A stretch of DNA of 64,000 nt, from contig NZ_CP127175.1 in NCBI RefSeq assembly GCF_030273315.1, positions 62,001-126,000 of the forward strand, written 5' to 3'. Position 1 is the stretch's first letter. Each line of letters begins with the position of its first letter. Positions 26,311 through 34,150 of this stretch are shown in pieces. Source of the DNA: Natrialbaceae archaeon AArc-T1-2 (GTDB taxonomy: Archaea > Halobacteriota > Halobacteria > Halobacteriales > Natrialbaceae). The position numbers were made by a program, and so were the translations under genes. The notes under the pieces were generated by a model, which made no database searches, was not told the DNA's origin, and saw only the letters and a program-made list of their open reading frames with translations.

Positions 26311-27069
26311 TCAAGAGTAGTTGACGTTGACCTGGATAATATTGGCGAACTCCATCACCGCGTTCTGTATCTCCTGTCTGTAGCTCTCTTCTTTGGCCCG
26401 TGCCGTCGGGATACAGATACTCAACGCCGAAATACGATCGGACTGGCGGTTGTGAATCGGAGCACCGACACAGTAGAGGTCCTCGATTAGCTCCGACGTG
26501 TCGGTAGCGACCCCGGTCTCGCGAATCTCCTCAATTTCCGTTAGAAGGGTCTCACGGTCAGTGATCGTATTCGGCGTCATCTGCGGGAGGCCGTATCGGT
26601 CGAGAACAGCCGCAACTTCTTCGTCCCGCATAGCCGCTAGCATGGCTTTCCCGGGGGCGGTCGCGTGCATGTACATTTCGATACCGGGATAAGACCGGAA
26701 GGAAACGGAGTTTTCACCTTCCTCAACGTGTACCAGTACACATCGACCTCGCTCTTCTACGATGAGGCTAATGTGCTCGTCGGTCTTCGCCGCCAGGTCT
26801 TGCATGACCTCTTCGCCCTTTACGAACTCGTCGATTCGTCTCTTCTGGGCTTCGCCATACTTCAGGAACCGCAAGCTCGGTTGGTACATCTGGTTGATCC
26901 GCGTAACCATCCCCACCGTCTCGAGACTCTGGAGGTAATCGTGTGCGGTGCTGATGGGAACGTCGAGTTCCTCGGCTACCTGGGTCGCGGTCGCACCGTC
27001 GAGCGCGTCGAGTGTCCTGACGACATCCACGGTTTTTTCGACTGCACTGATTCGGACATCTGATGCCAT
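26311..27069 (-). CDS. IclR family transcriptional regulator
   Basis: 252 residues from ATG 27069. An upstream in-frame start would add 68 residues outside the family pattern and is rejected. The N-terminal winged helix-turn-helix (ISAVEKTVDVVRTLDALDG, ATQVAEELDVPISTAHDYL) is followed by the IclR effector domain (from about residue 85, including YMHATAPGKAMLAAM and DTSELIEDLYCVGAPI). IclR proteins usually control aromatic acid catabolism. It is divergent from paaA with a 626-base gap holding a perfect 8-7-8 inverted repeat (27157-27179). It is probably the regulator of the paa operon and of itself; the ligand is unknown. Confidence 0.85.
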   Translation of the reverse strand: MASDVRISAVEKTVDVVRTLDALDGATATQVAEELDVPISTAHDYLQSLETVGMVTRINQMYQPSLRFLKYGEAQKRRIDEFVKGEEVMQDLAAKTDEHISLIVEERGRCVLVHVEEGENSVSFRSYPGIEMYMHATAPGKAMLAAMRDEEVAAVLDRYGLPQMTPNTITDRETLLTEIEEIRETGVATDTSELIEDLYCVGAPIHNRQSDRISALSICIPTARAKEESYRQEIQNAVMEFANIIQVNVNYS

Positions 27070-27156
27070 GTTTCTACCAATGAATCGAACGACTAATAGC
27101 GTTCCGACAATACCCGATCCAAAATCCCTGTCAGAAGCATCGATCCGGTTGAAGGT

Positions 27157-27179
27157 AACGAACGGGACACTCGTTCGTT
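27157..27179. promoter_or_regulatory. Inverted repeat, candidate IclR operator
   Basis: AACGAACG - 7 nt - CGTTCGTT is a perfect 8-bp inverted repeat, 88 bases upstream of the IclR start. Position and symmetry suit autoregulation. No second copy was found at the paaA promoter. Confidence 0.4.
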
Positions 27180-27649
27180 CGGCGTGATCGAGTAACGGCC
27201 AGCAATTCACTGCGGCGATATACGGGTCGACACCGCCACTCGAAAGTTTGTTTCTACCCAACTTTCCCATCATTATTTCCGCCGGCGACTGGTCATACTG
27301 TCGTACGCCCTGGTATGTTTGGTGTCCAGTGGCTCCTGCTGACTTCGGTTCCGGTCGTCGACGTACGCCGAATCCGGCTGTTCGGACATTGTCCTAACCG
27401 ATCGAGCGGTCGTTCGGATCGACGGTTTCCAACCCAGCCACAAGAGCCAGTTCCGTGCGGAATGGTGATGGTTCTCCCATCCGTTTTGGGAGTCTCGACA
27501 CATCCGTCAGAAGCTTATTATGTATATTCGGGTAATTTCGGAACGGGGGTCGGCAAAGCCTATTCGACCGTTCAGTATCGACGCCGCGCTGAAACCGTTC
27601 ACCGGAGATCGGATCGAACCTGATCGGCCGTGATAGAACGATCGCCGGC

Positions 27650-27670
27650 ACCAGCACAAGGTTTATTTCG
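27650..27670 (+). promoter_or_regulatory. Promoter of the paa operon
   Basis: GGTTTATTTCG, a TATA-like box, ends about 28 bases before the paaA ATG at 27696, giving a near-leaderless transcript. The remaining 27070-27650 has no supported ORF. Confidence 0.4.
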
Positions 27671-27695
27671 ACATGCCTCAAATTAGCTACCGTTC

Positions 27696-28682
27696 ATGGG
27701 AACCAGCACAGATGATACTGTGGATCCCGAGGAAGCCCTAAAGTCGAAACTTGACGAGGGCCACATGATCGAGGATCCATCCGAGGCAACCGAGGTGTAC
27801 CGAAAGGTGCTGACCGAGACGACGAACATTGCAGGTGACCTCGAGATGATGTCGTTCGTCATCTACTATCCGGCACTCTTGCAGGCACCCTCTATCGAGA
27901 CGAAGATCCAGGCCGCCCAAGCTATCCATGACGAACTCGGACACGCAGTGTTGCAGTACGCCGTCGTCGAAGACTTCGGTGGCGACACGCAGGAACTCAT
28001 CATGGACCGTGATCCCGAGGAATGGAAGACGTTTTTCATGACTGAATGGGCCAACGAGAGCTGGTACGAGTTCGCCGTGGCGCAGGCGCTTGGCGACCGT
28101 GCTGGCCGGATGACAACGGTCGATCTCGAAGAACATTGCTCGTATGCACCGTACTCCCGTTCGCTGCAGAAGGTCAACTTCGAACAGCAGTGGCACGTGA
28201 AAAACGGCGAACGAAACATGCGAAAACTCGTGGAGAGCGGAGAAGAGCACAAAGAGCGCATCCAGGAAGTGGTAGACTTTTTCTTCCCACTGGCCGCCGA
28301 GTGGTTCGGGACGACCGACGACAAGAAAAAGCGCTGGACGCAGTTGGACTACCACATCCGTGGCCACACCAACGACGAGATGCGCCAGAAGTGGCTCGCA
28401 GAAGTCGTGCCCATGTTGGAAGACATGGGTCTCGAGGTTCCCGCCCACTACGACGAGGATGCCGACGAGTACGTCCTCGAGTACGAGTATCCCGTCCTCT
28501 ACGACTACGAACGGGGCGAATGGGACCTCGAGAACCACGCCACCTGGGAGGAGAAGTTCGAACAGTGGCGCCAGGGTGGCCCCGACAAGATAGGCGGGAT
28601 CAGCCGACTCCAGGAGGAAGTCTGGGGAGAAGACCTCTGGCAGGCCAATGATGAGTGGGTGAGACAGTATCTGGGGGCTTGA
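27696..28682 (+). CDS. paaA: Phenylacetyl-CoA epoxidase subunit PaaA
   Basis: 328 residues, close to the family's usual length. It is the catalytic diiron subunit of the multicomponent monooxygenase that converts phenylacetyl-CoA to the ring-1,2-epoxide. Carboxylate/histidine ligands are visible as EMMSFVIYYPALLQAPS, HDELGHAVLQYAVVEDFG (ExxH type) and, later, EEHKERIQEVVDFFFP. The gene opens an operon paaA-paaD-paaB-paaC plus a zinc-ribbon gene with gaps of 1-8 bases or overlaps. The short overlaps suggest co-translation. The reductase PaaE is not encoded nearby, so electrons must come from another ferredoxin system. Confidence 0.92.
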   Translation: MGTSTDDTVDPEEALKSKLDEGHMIEDPSEATEVYRKVLTETTNIAGDLEMMSFVIYYPALLQAPSIETKIQAAQAIHDELGHAVLQYAVVEDFGGDTQELIMDRDPEEWKTFFMTEWANESWYEFAVAQALGDRAGRMTTVDLEEHCSYAPYSRSLQKVNFEQQWHVKNGERNMRKLVESGEEHKERIQEVVDFFFPLAAEWFGTTDDKKKRWTQLDYHIRGHTNDEMRQKWLAEVVPMLEDMGLEVPAHYDEDADEYVLEYEYPVLYDYERGEWDLENHATWEEKFEQWRQGGPDKIGGISRLQEEVWGEDLWQANDEWVRQYLGA

Positions 28683-28683
28683 G

Positions 28684-29016
28684 ATGAGTGCAACTGACCA
28701 CAGCTCGGCGACCGAACAGGCCATCGTCGACGCGTTGGAATCCGTAGAGGACCCTCACGTTCCGGTCAGCCTCCGGGAAATGGGAATGCTCGGCGACGTC
28801 GAGTTCGAAGACGGTCTCGCCTCAGTCGACATCGTCTTTCCCTGTTTGGGCTGTCCAGCCTACCAGATGATCATTGAAGACGTCGAGAATGCCCTCGAGA
28901 CTGTCGACGGCGTGTCCGACACGGACGTCGGCGTCACCTGGGCAGAGTCCTGGTCGAAAGACCGTATGACTAAGAACGCACGAGAACGAATGCAGGACAT
29001 CGGTATTCAACTGTAA
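28684..29016 (+). CDS. paaD: PaaD-like Fe-S assembly factor (MIP18 domain only)
   Basis: 110 residues covering the MIP18/DUF59 domain (AIVDALESVEDPHVPVSLREMG; the conserved cysteine region is FPCLGCPAYQM). Typical PaaD has about 165 residues with a C-terminal zinc ribbon; that ribbon is missing here and appears as a separate gene at 30058. In the family PaaD helps mature the iron centre of the epoxidase. The start follows the paaA stop by one base. The downstream gene paaB starts 8 bases after this stop. Confidence 0.85.
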   Translation: MSATDHSSATEQAIVDALESVEDPHVPVSLREMGMLGDVEFEDGLASVDIVFPCLGCPAYQMIIEDVENALETVDGVSDTDVGVTWAESWSKDRMTKNARERMQDIGIQL

Positions 29017-29024
29017 CACCAACA

Positions 29025-29264
29025 ATGACGAAACAAGATTACGGCGCTCGGACGCGACGCACCTACGACGTCTTCGCCCGAGCCACTCACGACGAAAAAC
29101 TCACCCGGTTGGGACGAGTCGATGCACCGAACGAGACGCTGGCGCGAGTTCGCGCTGTCACCGTCTACAACAGCAAAGACTGGCTCGAGATGCTGCTTTA
29201 CCCGGCCGATACGGCCCTTGAGGTTAACACGGACGGGCAATCCCGTGACCTCTTGATGGCCTGA
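29025..29264 (+). CDS. paaB: Phenylacetyl-CoA epoxidase subunit PaaB
   Basis: 79 residues, a little shorter than the bacterial 90-95. The sequence YDVFARATHDEKLTRLGRVD and ARVRAVTVYNSKDWLEMLLYP is typical of PaaB. In the complex PaaB is a small structural subunit bridging PaaA-PaaC units. It lies between paaD and paaC with gaps of 8 and 5 bases. No catalytic residues are expected. The order A-D-B-C differs from the common bacterial order A-B-C-D. Confidence 0.88.
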   Translation: MTKQDYGARTRRTYDVFARATHDEKLTRLGRVDAPNETLARVRAVTVYNSKDWLEMLLYPADTALEVNTDGQSRDLLMA

Positions 29265-29269
29265 TATCT

Positions 29270-30061
29270 ATGACCTCACCAGACGAACTCTCTGACGACG
29301 CGCTCGAAACGCTCACCGACGAGTTGCTTTGTATCGCTGATACGAAGCGAGTACTCGGCAACTGGCACATCCTAGTCCTTCCCAATGGTCGGTCCATCAC
29401 CGACTTCAACGCGATCAGTGCTCTCACACAGGAGGAACTCGGTCACACTCGATCGCTGTACCAGTTACTCGAGGACAGCGACACCGGTCTCGACGCCCAC
29501 CAGCTGGACGTCGGCAGAGATACAGACGAGATCCGATACGCGAAAACGCTCACCGAACCACCGCAGTCCTGGGTGGACTACATCGTAACGAGCTATCTGG
29601 TCGAACACGCCGTCTGGAATCTCTTGCGTACCTTCGAGGATTCGGCCTTCGCGGAACTGGCCGGCCTCGTCCAGAAGATCGGCGAGGAAGAGCGCTACCA
29701 CCAGATGTACGCTGAAGGATGGCTGGAAGTCCTCGTCGAGGAGGAATCCGAAGAGGTAACCCAACGGTTCGCGGAACGGCTTCCAGCGATGTATCAGTGG
29801 CTGCTCACCGGCGACAGCGGCCCACTCGTCGACGCCGGAGTGCGTACGGCTGACGTCGCCGACGCCCGCGAGGCCTTCAAGTCGTCCGTTACGCCGTTTC
29901 TGGCCAACCAGGGTGTAGACGTTTCCGGTTTGCTGACAGACATCGAAGTGCCCGACAGCTGGGACGCGAGTTCCCGGCGGCCAGGCCACGAGGAACCGAC
30001 CGGTCGCCTCCAGCAGCTCCTGGCGACGGAGAACACCGAGATCGCGAGGGCCATCCAGTGA
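29270..30061 (+). CDS. paaC: Phenylacetyl-CoA epoxidase subunit PaaC
   Basis: 263 residues, the usual length. It is a structural ferritin-like homologue of PaaA (helices such as ISALTQEELGHTRSLYQLLED and AGLVQKIGEEERYHQMYAE). In the family this subunit has lost catalytic iron and supports PaaA. The stop overlaps the start of the small zinc-ribbon gene by 4 bases. The predicted acidic C-terminus (SRRPGHEEPTGRLQQLL) is like other haloarchaeal versions. Confidence 0.9.
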   Translation: MTSPDELSDDALETLTDELLCIADTKRVLGNWHILVLPNGRSITDFNAISALTQEELGHTRSLYQLLEDSDTGLDAHQLDVGRDTDEIRYAKTLTEPPQSWVDYIVTSYLVEHAVWNLLRTFEDSAFAELAGLVQKIGEEERYHQMYAEGWLEVLVEEESEEVTQRFAERLPAMYQWLLTGDSGPLVDAGVRTADVADAREAFKSSVTPFLANQGVDVSGLLTDIEVPDSWDASSRRPGHEEPTGRLQQLLATENTEIARAIQ

Positions 30062-30243
30062 CGTCGGAGACGGACATCTTCGCCCGGAACCTCGACGAGA
30101 TCGAGTGTCCGTTCTGTGGGTGCCCGGATACCGAGCTAACCGCTCCGTTCGGCGCCAGCCTCTCGGACGAGACGTTTCGCTGTCGGGGCTGTAACTCCGT
30201 GTTCAACTGGCTGAAATGGGACGGCGACCGCCCCGAGGACTAA
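30058..30243 (+). CDS. Small zinc-ribbon protein, C-terminal half of PaaD
   Basis: 61 residues with CPFCGCPDTEL and CRGCNSVFNW, four cysteines in two CxxC pairs. This is the pattern of the C-terminal zinc ribbon that PaaD normally carries in one chain. It overlaps paaC by 4 bases (GTGA), so it is co-translated with the epoxidase genes. Splitting of PaaD into two polypeptides is the natural reading; the start codon is a GTG. It presumably binds zinc and assists assembly with the MIP18-only protein at 28684. Confidence 0.8.
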   Translation: MTSETDIFARNLDEIECPFCGCPDTELTAPFGASLSDETFRCRGCNSVFNWLKWDGDRPED

Positions 30244-30340
30244 CCCGGTCGGCACTTCCTCGGCCGTCGGTCGCTCGCCTATTCGCTGTTCGCTGTCAAC
30301 CACGACCTGAACAGTACAGCGAGCCGCCCGACCGCCGTGG

Positions 30341-31849
30341 TCAGAGCGGATAGCGCCGGGGCTGGCGCTGGACGGAGATCCACTTGCTCTCGGTTAGTAC
30401 CTCGATGAACTGTTCGCCGTGGAACTTTCCGAGACCGGAGGCTTTCGTGCCGCCGAAGGGGATATGCGGTTCTTCGTTGATGGGCTGATCGTTGATGTGG
30501 ACGCTGCCCGCCTCGATATCCGCTGCGATAGCCTCCGCCTGAGCCAGGTCGGTCGACTGGACCGCTGCGGCGAGGCCGTACTCGGTATCGTTGGCCAGTT
30601 CCACCGCCTCTGAATCGTTGCTGTAGGGAACGATCGGTGCCACTGGACCGAAGTGTTCCGTACAGGCTGCTGCCGTGTCGTTCGTCGCATCCGAAAGGAC
30701 GGTCGGGGCGATGAACCGACCCTCTCTGGCTCCACCTGTCTCGAGCGTAGCACCGCCGTTGATGGATTTTTTGATGAGCGTGGCGATCTCTTCGTACTGC
30801 TTGTCGGTAATGACTGGGCCGATATCAGTTTCGCGCTCGAGCGGATCCCCGACTACGAGCTCACTAGCTCGATCGGCCAGCCGACCGACGTACTCATCGT
30901 AGACGTCCTCATGGACGAGATGACGGTTGATAGAGATACAGACCTGTCCTTGGTGGAGAAAGGAGCCATAGACGCCGGCGTCGATAGCCGCATCGAGGTC
31001 CGCGTGTTCGGTGACGACGTAGGGGTTGTTTCCACCCAGTTCCATGACCGGTGTCGCGAGGTGTCCCGCTGTAGTCGACGCCACGTGCTTGCCGACGTCG
31101 GTCGACCCGGTGAACGCGACGACCGAGGCGTCGGGATGAGCAGCCAGACGGTCTCCAACGGTCGAGCCGGGGCCGGTGACGACGTTCAGCAGACCATCCG
31201 GGAGGCCGGTCTCCTCGAAGATACGGGCCAACAGCAGACCGCCGGTGATAGCCGTCGGGGAAGCGGGTTTGAGCACTACGGCATTGCCCAGTGCAAGTGC
31301 GGGTGCGACGGCGCGCATCGAAAGGTGGAGCGGAAAATTCCAGGGAGAGATGACGCCTACGACGCCGGCCGGCTCGCGGACGACGCGGTTTTCCTTGCCG
31401 GGAATGAGCGACTCTTCTGTCGAGCCCTTCACCTGAAACGGCAAGCCTCTGGACTCTTTCATCATCCCTTTTGCCGTCGTAAGTTCGATCTGGGCCTTCA
31501 GGCTTGTCGCTCCCGACTCGACGGTTAAGAGTTCTTTCGCGGCCGCCCAATACTTGTCGAGAATGTCGATCGCATCGTCGATTATCGCGGAGCGCTCCTG
31601 GGGCGACCGCTCGGCCCAATCGTTCTGTGCGGCCGCTGCCGCCTCGAACGCCCGGTCGACGTCTGCTGCCGTTCCGATCACGACGTCGGTTAGTTTCTCG
31701 TCGGTGGTGGGGTTTAGGACGGGTTCAGTCTCACGGTCAACCGGCGTCTCCCAGGTCCCGTCAAAGTACAGTGTCGTCCAGCCCGTCTCCGGGGTGAGGT
31801 CGTTGCTGGAGATCTCGTAGCCGCTCGAGGGAAGGTCAACCTCTGGCAT
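30341..31849 (-). CDS. NAD(P)-dependent aldehyde dehydrogenase
   Basis: 502 residues. The catalytic cysteine is in QGQVCISINR (near residue 311), the general base Glu in ELGGNNPYV, the cofactor loop in FTGSTDVGK, and PWNFPLHLS near residue 166. The sequence resembles benzaldehyde, vanillin and phenylacetaldehyde dehydrogenases. In this position it may oxidise phenylacetaldehyde to phenylacetate, feeding the adjacent paa genes, or replace the ALDH domain of PaaZ (no MaoC-type hydratase domain is present). It is convergent with the paa operon. Substrate is inferred from context only. Confidence 0.85.
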   Translation of the reverse strand: MPEVDLPSSGYEISSNDLTPETGWTTLYFDGTWETPVDRETEPVLNPTTDEKLTDVVIGTAADVDRAFEAAAAAQNDWAERSPQERSAIIDDAIDILDKYWAAAKELLTVESGATSLKAQIELTTAKGMMKESRGLPFQVKGSTEESLIPGKENRVVREPAGVVGVISPWNFPLHLSMRAVAPALALGNAVVLKPASPTAITGGLLLARIFEETGLPDGLLNVVTGPGSTVGDRLAAHPDASVVAFTGSTDVGKHVASTTAGHLATPVMELGGNNPYVVTEHADLDAAIDAGVYGSFLHQGQVCISINRHLVHEDVYDEYVGRLADRASELVVGDPLERETDIGPVITDKQYEEIATLIKKSINGGATLETGGAREGRFIAPTVLSDATNDTAAACTEHFGPVAPIVPYSNDSEAVELANDTEYGLAAAVQSTDLAQAEAIAADIEAGSVHINDQPINEEPHIPFGGTKASGLGKFHGEQFIEVLTESKWISVQRQPRRYPL

Positions 31850-31969
31850 GACAACCTACTCGTTTCCGGGGCACGAGTAAATATCTATTGGGCTGCCACA
31901 CGAATCGTGACGCCGGAGCGTGACTAACCGGAACACCCGCGGGAACGTGCGTCGGACCGACGCTCGCGG

Positions 31970-31999
31970 AGCCTTGCCGTAGCCTTGCCGTATACGGCA
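31970..31999. promoter_or_regulatory. Tandem 11-mer and palindrome upstream of the aldehyde dehydrogenase
   Basis: AGCCTTGCCGT occurs twice in a row (31970-31980, 31981-31991), the second copy running into the perfect 14-bp palindrome TGCCGTATACGGCA (31986-31999). The region 31850-32152 holds no gene. Operator function is a guess. Confidence 0.3.
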
Positions 32000-32152
32000 G
32001 GAGGATATCACGCCCCGATGGCGTTGTTGGGGAGCGTCGACGAGAACGACTTCGGTCCCGGGTTGCTGGGTTCCCTACGGGCGGCTGGTATCCTCGTCAC
32101 TACCGACCGTCATCACAACCTCTCGAGGTTGTGGTCGACGTTCGAATTGTCA

Positions 32153-32932
32153 CTAGCTGTACTCACGGTCGTAGTCCGGTTTCTCGGCAGTTCCGAACGC
32201 GTCAACGGCAGCGTGATGTTCCGGATCGTTCACACAGTTCCACTGATATTCGATAGCTCGCTCGCTGTAGTCTTCGAACGATCGCTGGGGATCGATAAGC
32301 TGTTTCGTCTGCTGAACAGCAAGGCGGGGTAAATCGCGAATGTCTTCGGCCATTGCCGTCGCCGCTGCTACCGTGTCCTCAGCGACGTCGACGACTAAGC
32401 CCATTTCTTCGGCGGCCTCCGCGTCGATGTCTTTACCGGTCAGCAGGTACTCGCGAGCTTTCGATTCGCCAACTAGACGCGGCAGGAGCCAGCCGCCGCC
32501 GTCGCCGGGGATGAGGCCTACGCGGACGAATCCCTCGCGGAAAAACGCCGACGGTGCGACGTACCGCATATCGCAGGCAAGCGCGAAGTCACACCCCGCA
32601 CCCACCGCCGGTCCGTTTACCGCGGCGACGCTCGGCGTCGGGATAGTCCGAAGCTGTCGGACGACGTTCTGGACGCCCCAGAGAAAGCCCGCGTACTCCT
32701 CTTTGCTCATCTCGTCCCAGTCGGGCATGCTGTCGACGTCTGCGCCGGTACAGAAGCCGTCGCCGGCTCCGGTCAACACGATGGCGTAGACGCCGTCGTC
32801 CTCGTCAGCAGTTCGGATCGCCTCGTTGAGTTCAGCCACCGTGTTCGCCGTGAAGGCGTTGTACTTTTCGGGCCGATCGATGGTAATAGTCGCAATTCCT
32901 TCTCTCGTCTCGTAGTTGATATCGTCGTACAT
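32153..32932 (-). CDS. Enoyl-CoA hydratase/isomerase family protein (PaaG/PaaB type)
   Basis: 259 residues of the crotonase fold. The oxyanion-hole segments are FTANTVAELNEAI...GDGFCTGADVDS and GPAVGAGCDFALACDMRYV; the C-terminal helix contains ETKQLI-like residues. Within a paa context it could be the 1,2-epoxyphenylacetyl-CoA isomerase (PaaG) or the later 2,3-dehydroadipyl-CoA hydratase (PaaF). The catalytic residues that separate them cannot be judged by eye. It is followed on the same strand by a second crotonase paralogue (32994). Confidence 0.85.
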   Translation of the reverse strand: MYDDINYETREGIATITIDRPEKYNAFTANTVAELNEAIRTADEDDGVYAIVLTGAGDGFCTGADVDSMPDWDEMSKEEYAGFLWGVQNVVRQLRTIPTPSVAAVNGPAVGAGCDFALACDMRYVAPSAFFREGFVRVGLIPGDGGGWLLPRLVGESKAREYLLTGKDIDAEAAEEMGLVVDVAEDTVAAATAMAEDIRDLPRLAVQQTKQLIDPQRSFEDYSERAIEYQWNCVNDPEHHAAVDAFGTAEKPDYDREYS

Positions 32933-32993
32933 CCGTCTGTCGTCTCCGCTCGAAGATTAGTCGCAGCCGGCCTAAAGGTTTCGTGGAGTCACG

Positions 32994-33797
32994 TCATTGG
33001 TGCTCGTCCGCTCCCGTCGGGAAGTCAGGCGATTCACCGTCTCGAAAGGCCCGCACGCCGGCTTCGTGGTCGGGGAGGTGCTGGGTCAATCCCTCGAGCA
33101 TCAGCCCCTCGCGGAGAGCCAGGGTCGTTCCCATCTCGATCCACTTGTTTAACGCGACCTTCGTGTACCGAATAGCCGGCTGCGAACCGTCGAGCAACTC
33201 CTCAACGAAGCTGTCGACTCGCTCGTCCAGCAGATTCGGTGGCACCGCATGATTGACCAGACCCAACTCCACAGCCTCGTCGGCGTCGACAGCTCGTCCA
33301 GTCATCATGAGTTCTTTCGCCGTATGAATATCCGTCAACAGTGGCCAGATCGCCGCGCCGCCGTCACCCGCGGCGAGGCCGACGGCGACGTGAGTGTCAC
33401 CAAGTGCAGCGTCCTCGCTCATGAAGACGACATCGGCGTACAGAGCCAGCGTCGCGCCGAGACCCATCGCGTCGCCCTGAACCTTCGCAATCAGTGGCTT
33501 TCGTAGATCGAGGATAGCCTTCACGATGGCCTCTCCTTCGTGAAGAACCGTCCGGAACTGCTCCGAGTCGGCCAGACAATCGGCCATCCAGTCGATGTCG
33601 CCGCCAGCCGAGAATGCGTCGCCAGTGCCTGTCAGGACCACTACATCACCCTCGCGGTTGGCGACGTCACGGAAGACTCGTGAGAGCTCCGCATGCATAT
33701 CGCCGTCGACGGCGTTGAGTGTTGCAGGTCGGTCAAGTGCAACTCGGATGACGCGCCCATCACTGTCTACGTTGAGATGTTTGTAATCGGACTTCAC
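32994..33797 (-). CDS. Enoyl-CoA hydratase/isomerase family protein
   Basis: 267 residues from GTG 33797 (VKSDYKHLNVDSDGRVI). Longer in-frame extensions upstream overlap the divergent DUF3311 gene and have no family similarity. Crotonase motifs are GDAFSAGGDIDW and GDAMGLGATLALYADVVFM, with an acidic residue in the following helix. It is transcribed with the next hydratase (gap about 60 bases). Role: one step of beta-oxidation of a CoA-activated acid, most likely in the same pathway as the paa genes. The substrate is unknown. Confidence 0.8.
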   Translation of the reverse strand: MKSDYKHLNVDSDGRVIRVALDRPATLNAVDGDMHAELSRVFRDVANREGDVVVLTGTGDAFSAGGDIDWMADCLADSEQFRTVLHEGEAIVKAILDLRKPLIAKVQGDAMGLGATLALYADVVFMSEDAALGDTHVAVGLAAGDGGAAIWPLLTDIHTAKELMMTGRAVDADEAVELGLVNHAVPPNLLDERVDSFVEELLDGSQPAIRYTKVALNKWIEMGTTLALREGLMLEGLTQHLPDHEAGVRAFRDGESPDFPTGADEHQ

Positions 33798-33885
33798 ACC
33801 GTACTGTGACGGGGTAGTCGGCAAATAGCTTTCGAGGACTGTCAATGATCGTGTGTGACTCGCTAACCAGAAACTATAAGATTCT

Positions 33886-33902
33886 TCATCAGCGTTTATC
33901 CT
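33886..33902 (+). promoter_or_regulatory. Promoter of the symporter operon
   Basis: GCGTTTATCCTCC lies about 20-30 bases before the ATG at 33920, a TATA-like position for a near-leaderless transcript. Confidence 0.35.
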
Positions 33903-33919
33903 CCGGGGTACGCTAATCC

Positions 33920-34150
33920 ATGCACACACGACGCCTCGTAACCAACGGTGTCTATCTCGTACTGGTAGCAGTCTTCCTGTTTCCGGGAAGCATCGCCGCG
34001 CAGAACATCCAGGTGGAGATCCTCGGTTGGCCATTTTTCGCCTTCTGGACGGTAATCCTGGGGCCGATGGCTTTCGTGGCTTTCTACCTCGTCGCACCAT
34101 TGTTTGAACGGCGAATCGATCCCCCGTCACTCACTTCGGAGGGAAGATAA
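33920..34150 (+). CDS. Small membrane protein (DUF3311-like), symporter partner
   Basis: 76 residues with two helices (GVYLVLVAVFLFPGSIAAQ and FFAFWTVILGPMAFVAFYLVAPL). It ends one base before the symporter ATG. This pair of a DUF3311-type small protein and an SSS-family permease recurs in prokaryotes. The small protein probably stabilises the transporter. The C-terminus (FERRIDPPSLTSEGR) faces the cytoplasm by the positive-inside rule. Confidence 0.8.
   Translation: MHTRRLVTNGVYLVLVAVFLFPGSIAAQNIQVEILGWPFFAFWTVILGPMAFVAFYLVAPLFERRIDPPSLTSEGR

Noticed and set aside
27738-28724. 328-codon minus-strand ORF opposite paaA
   Set aside because: Mirror frame of paaA, a common effect in high-GC DNA.
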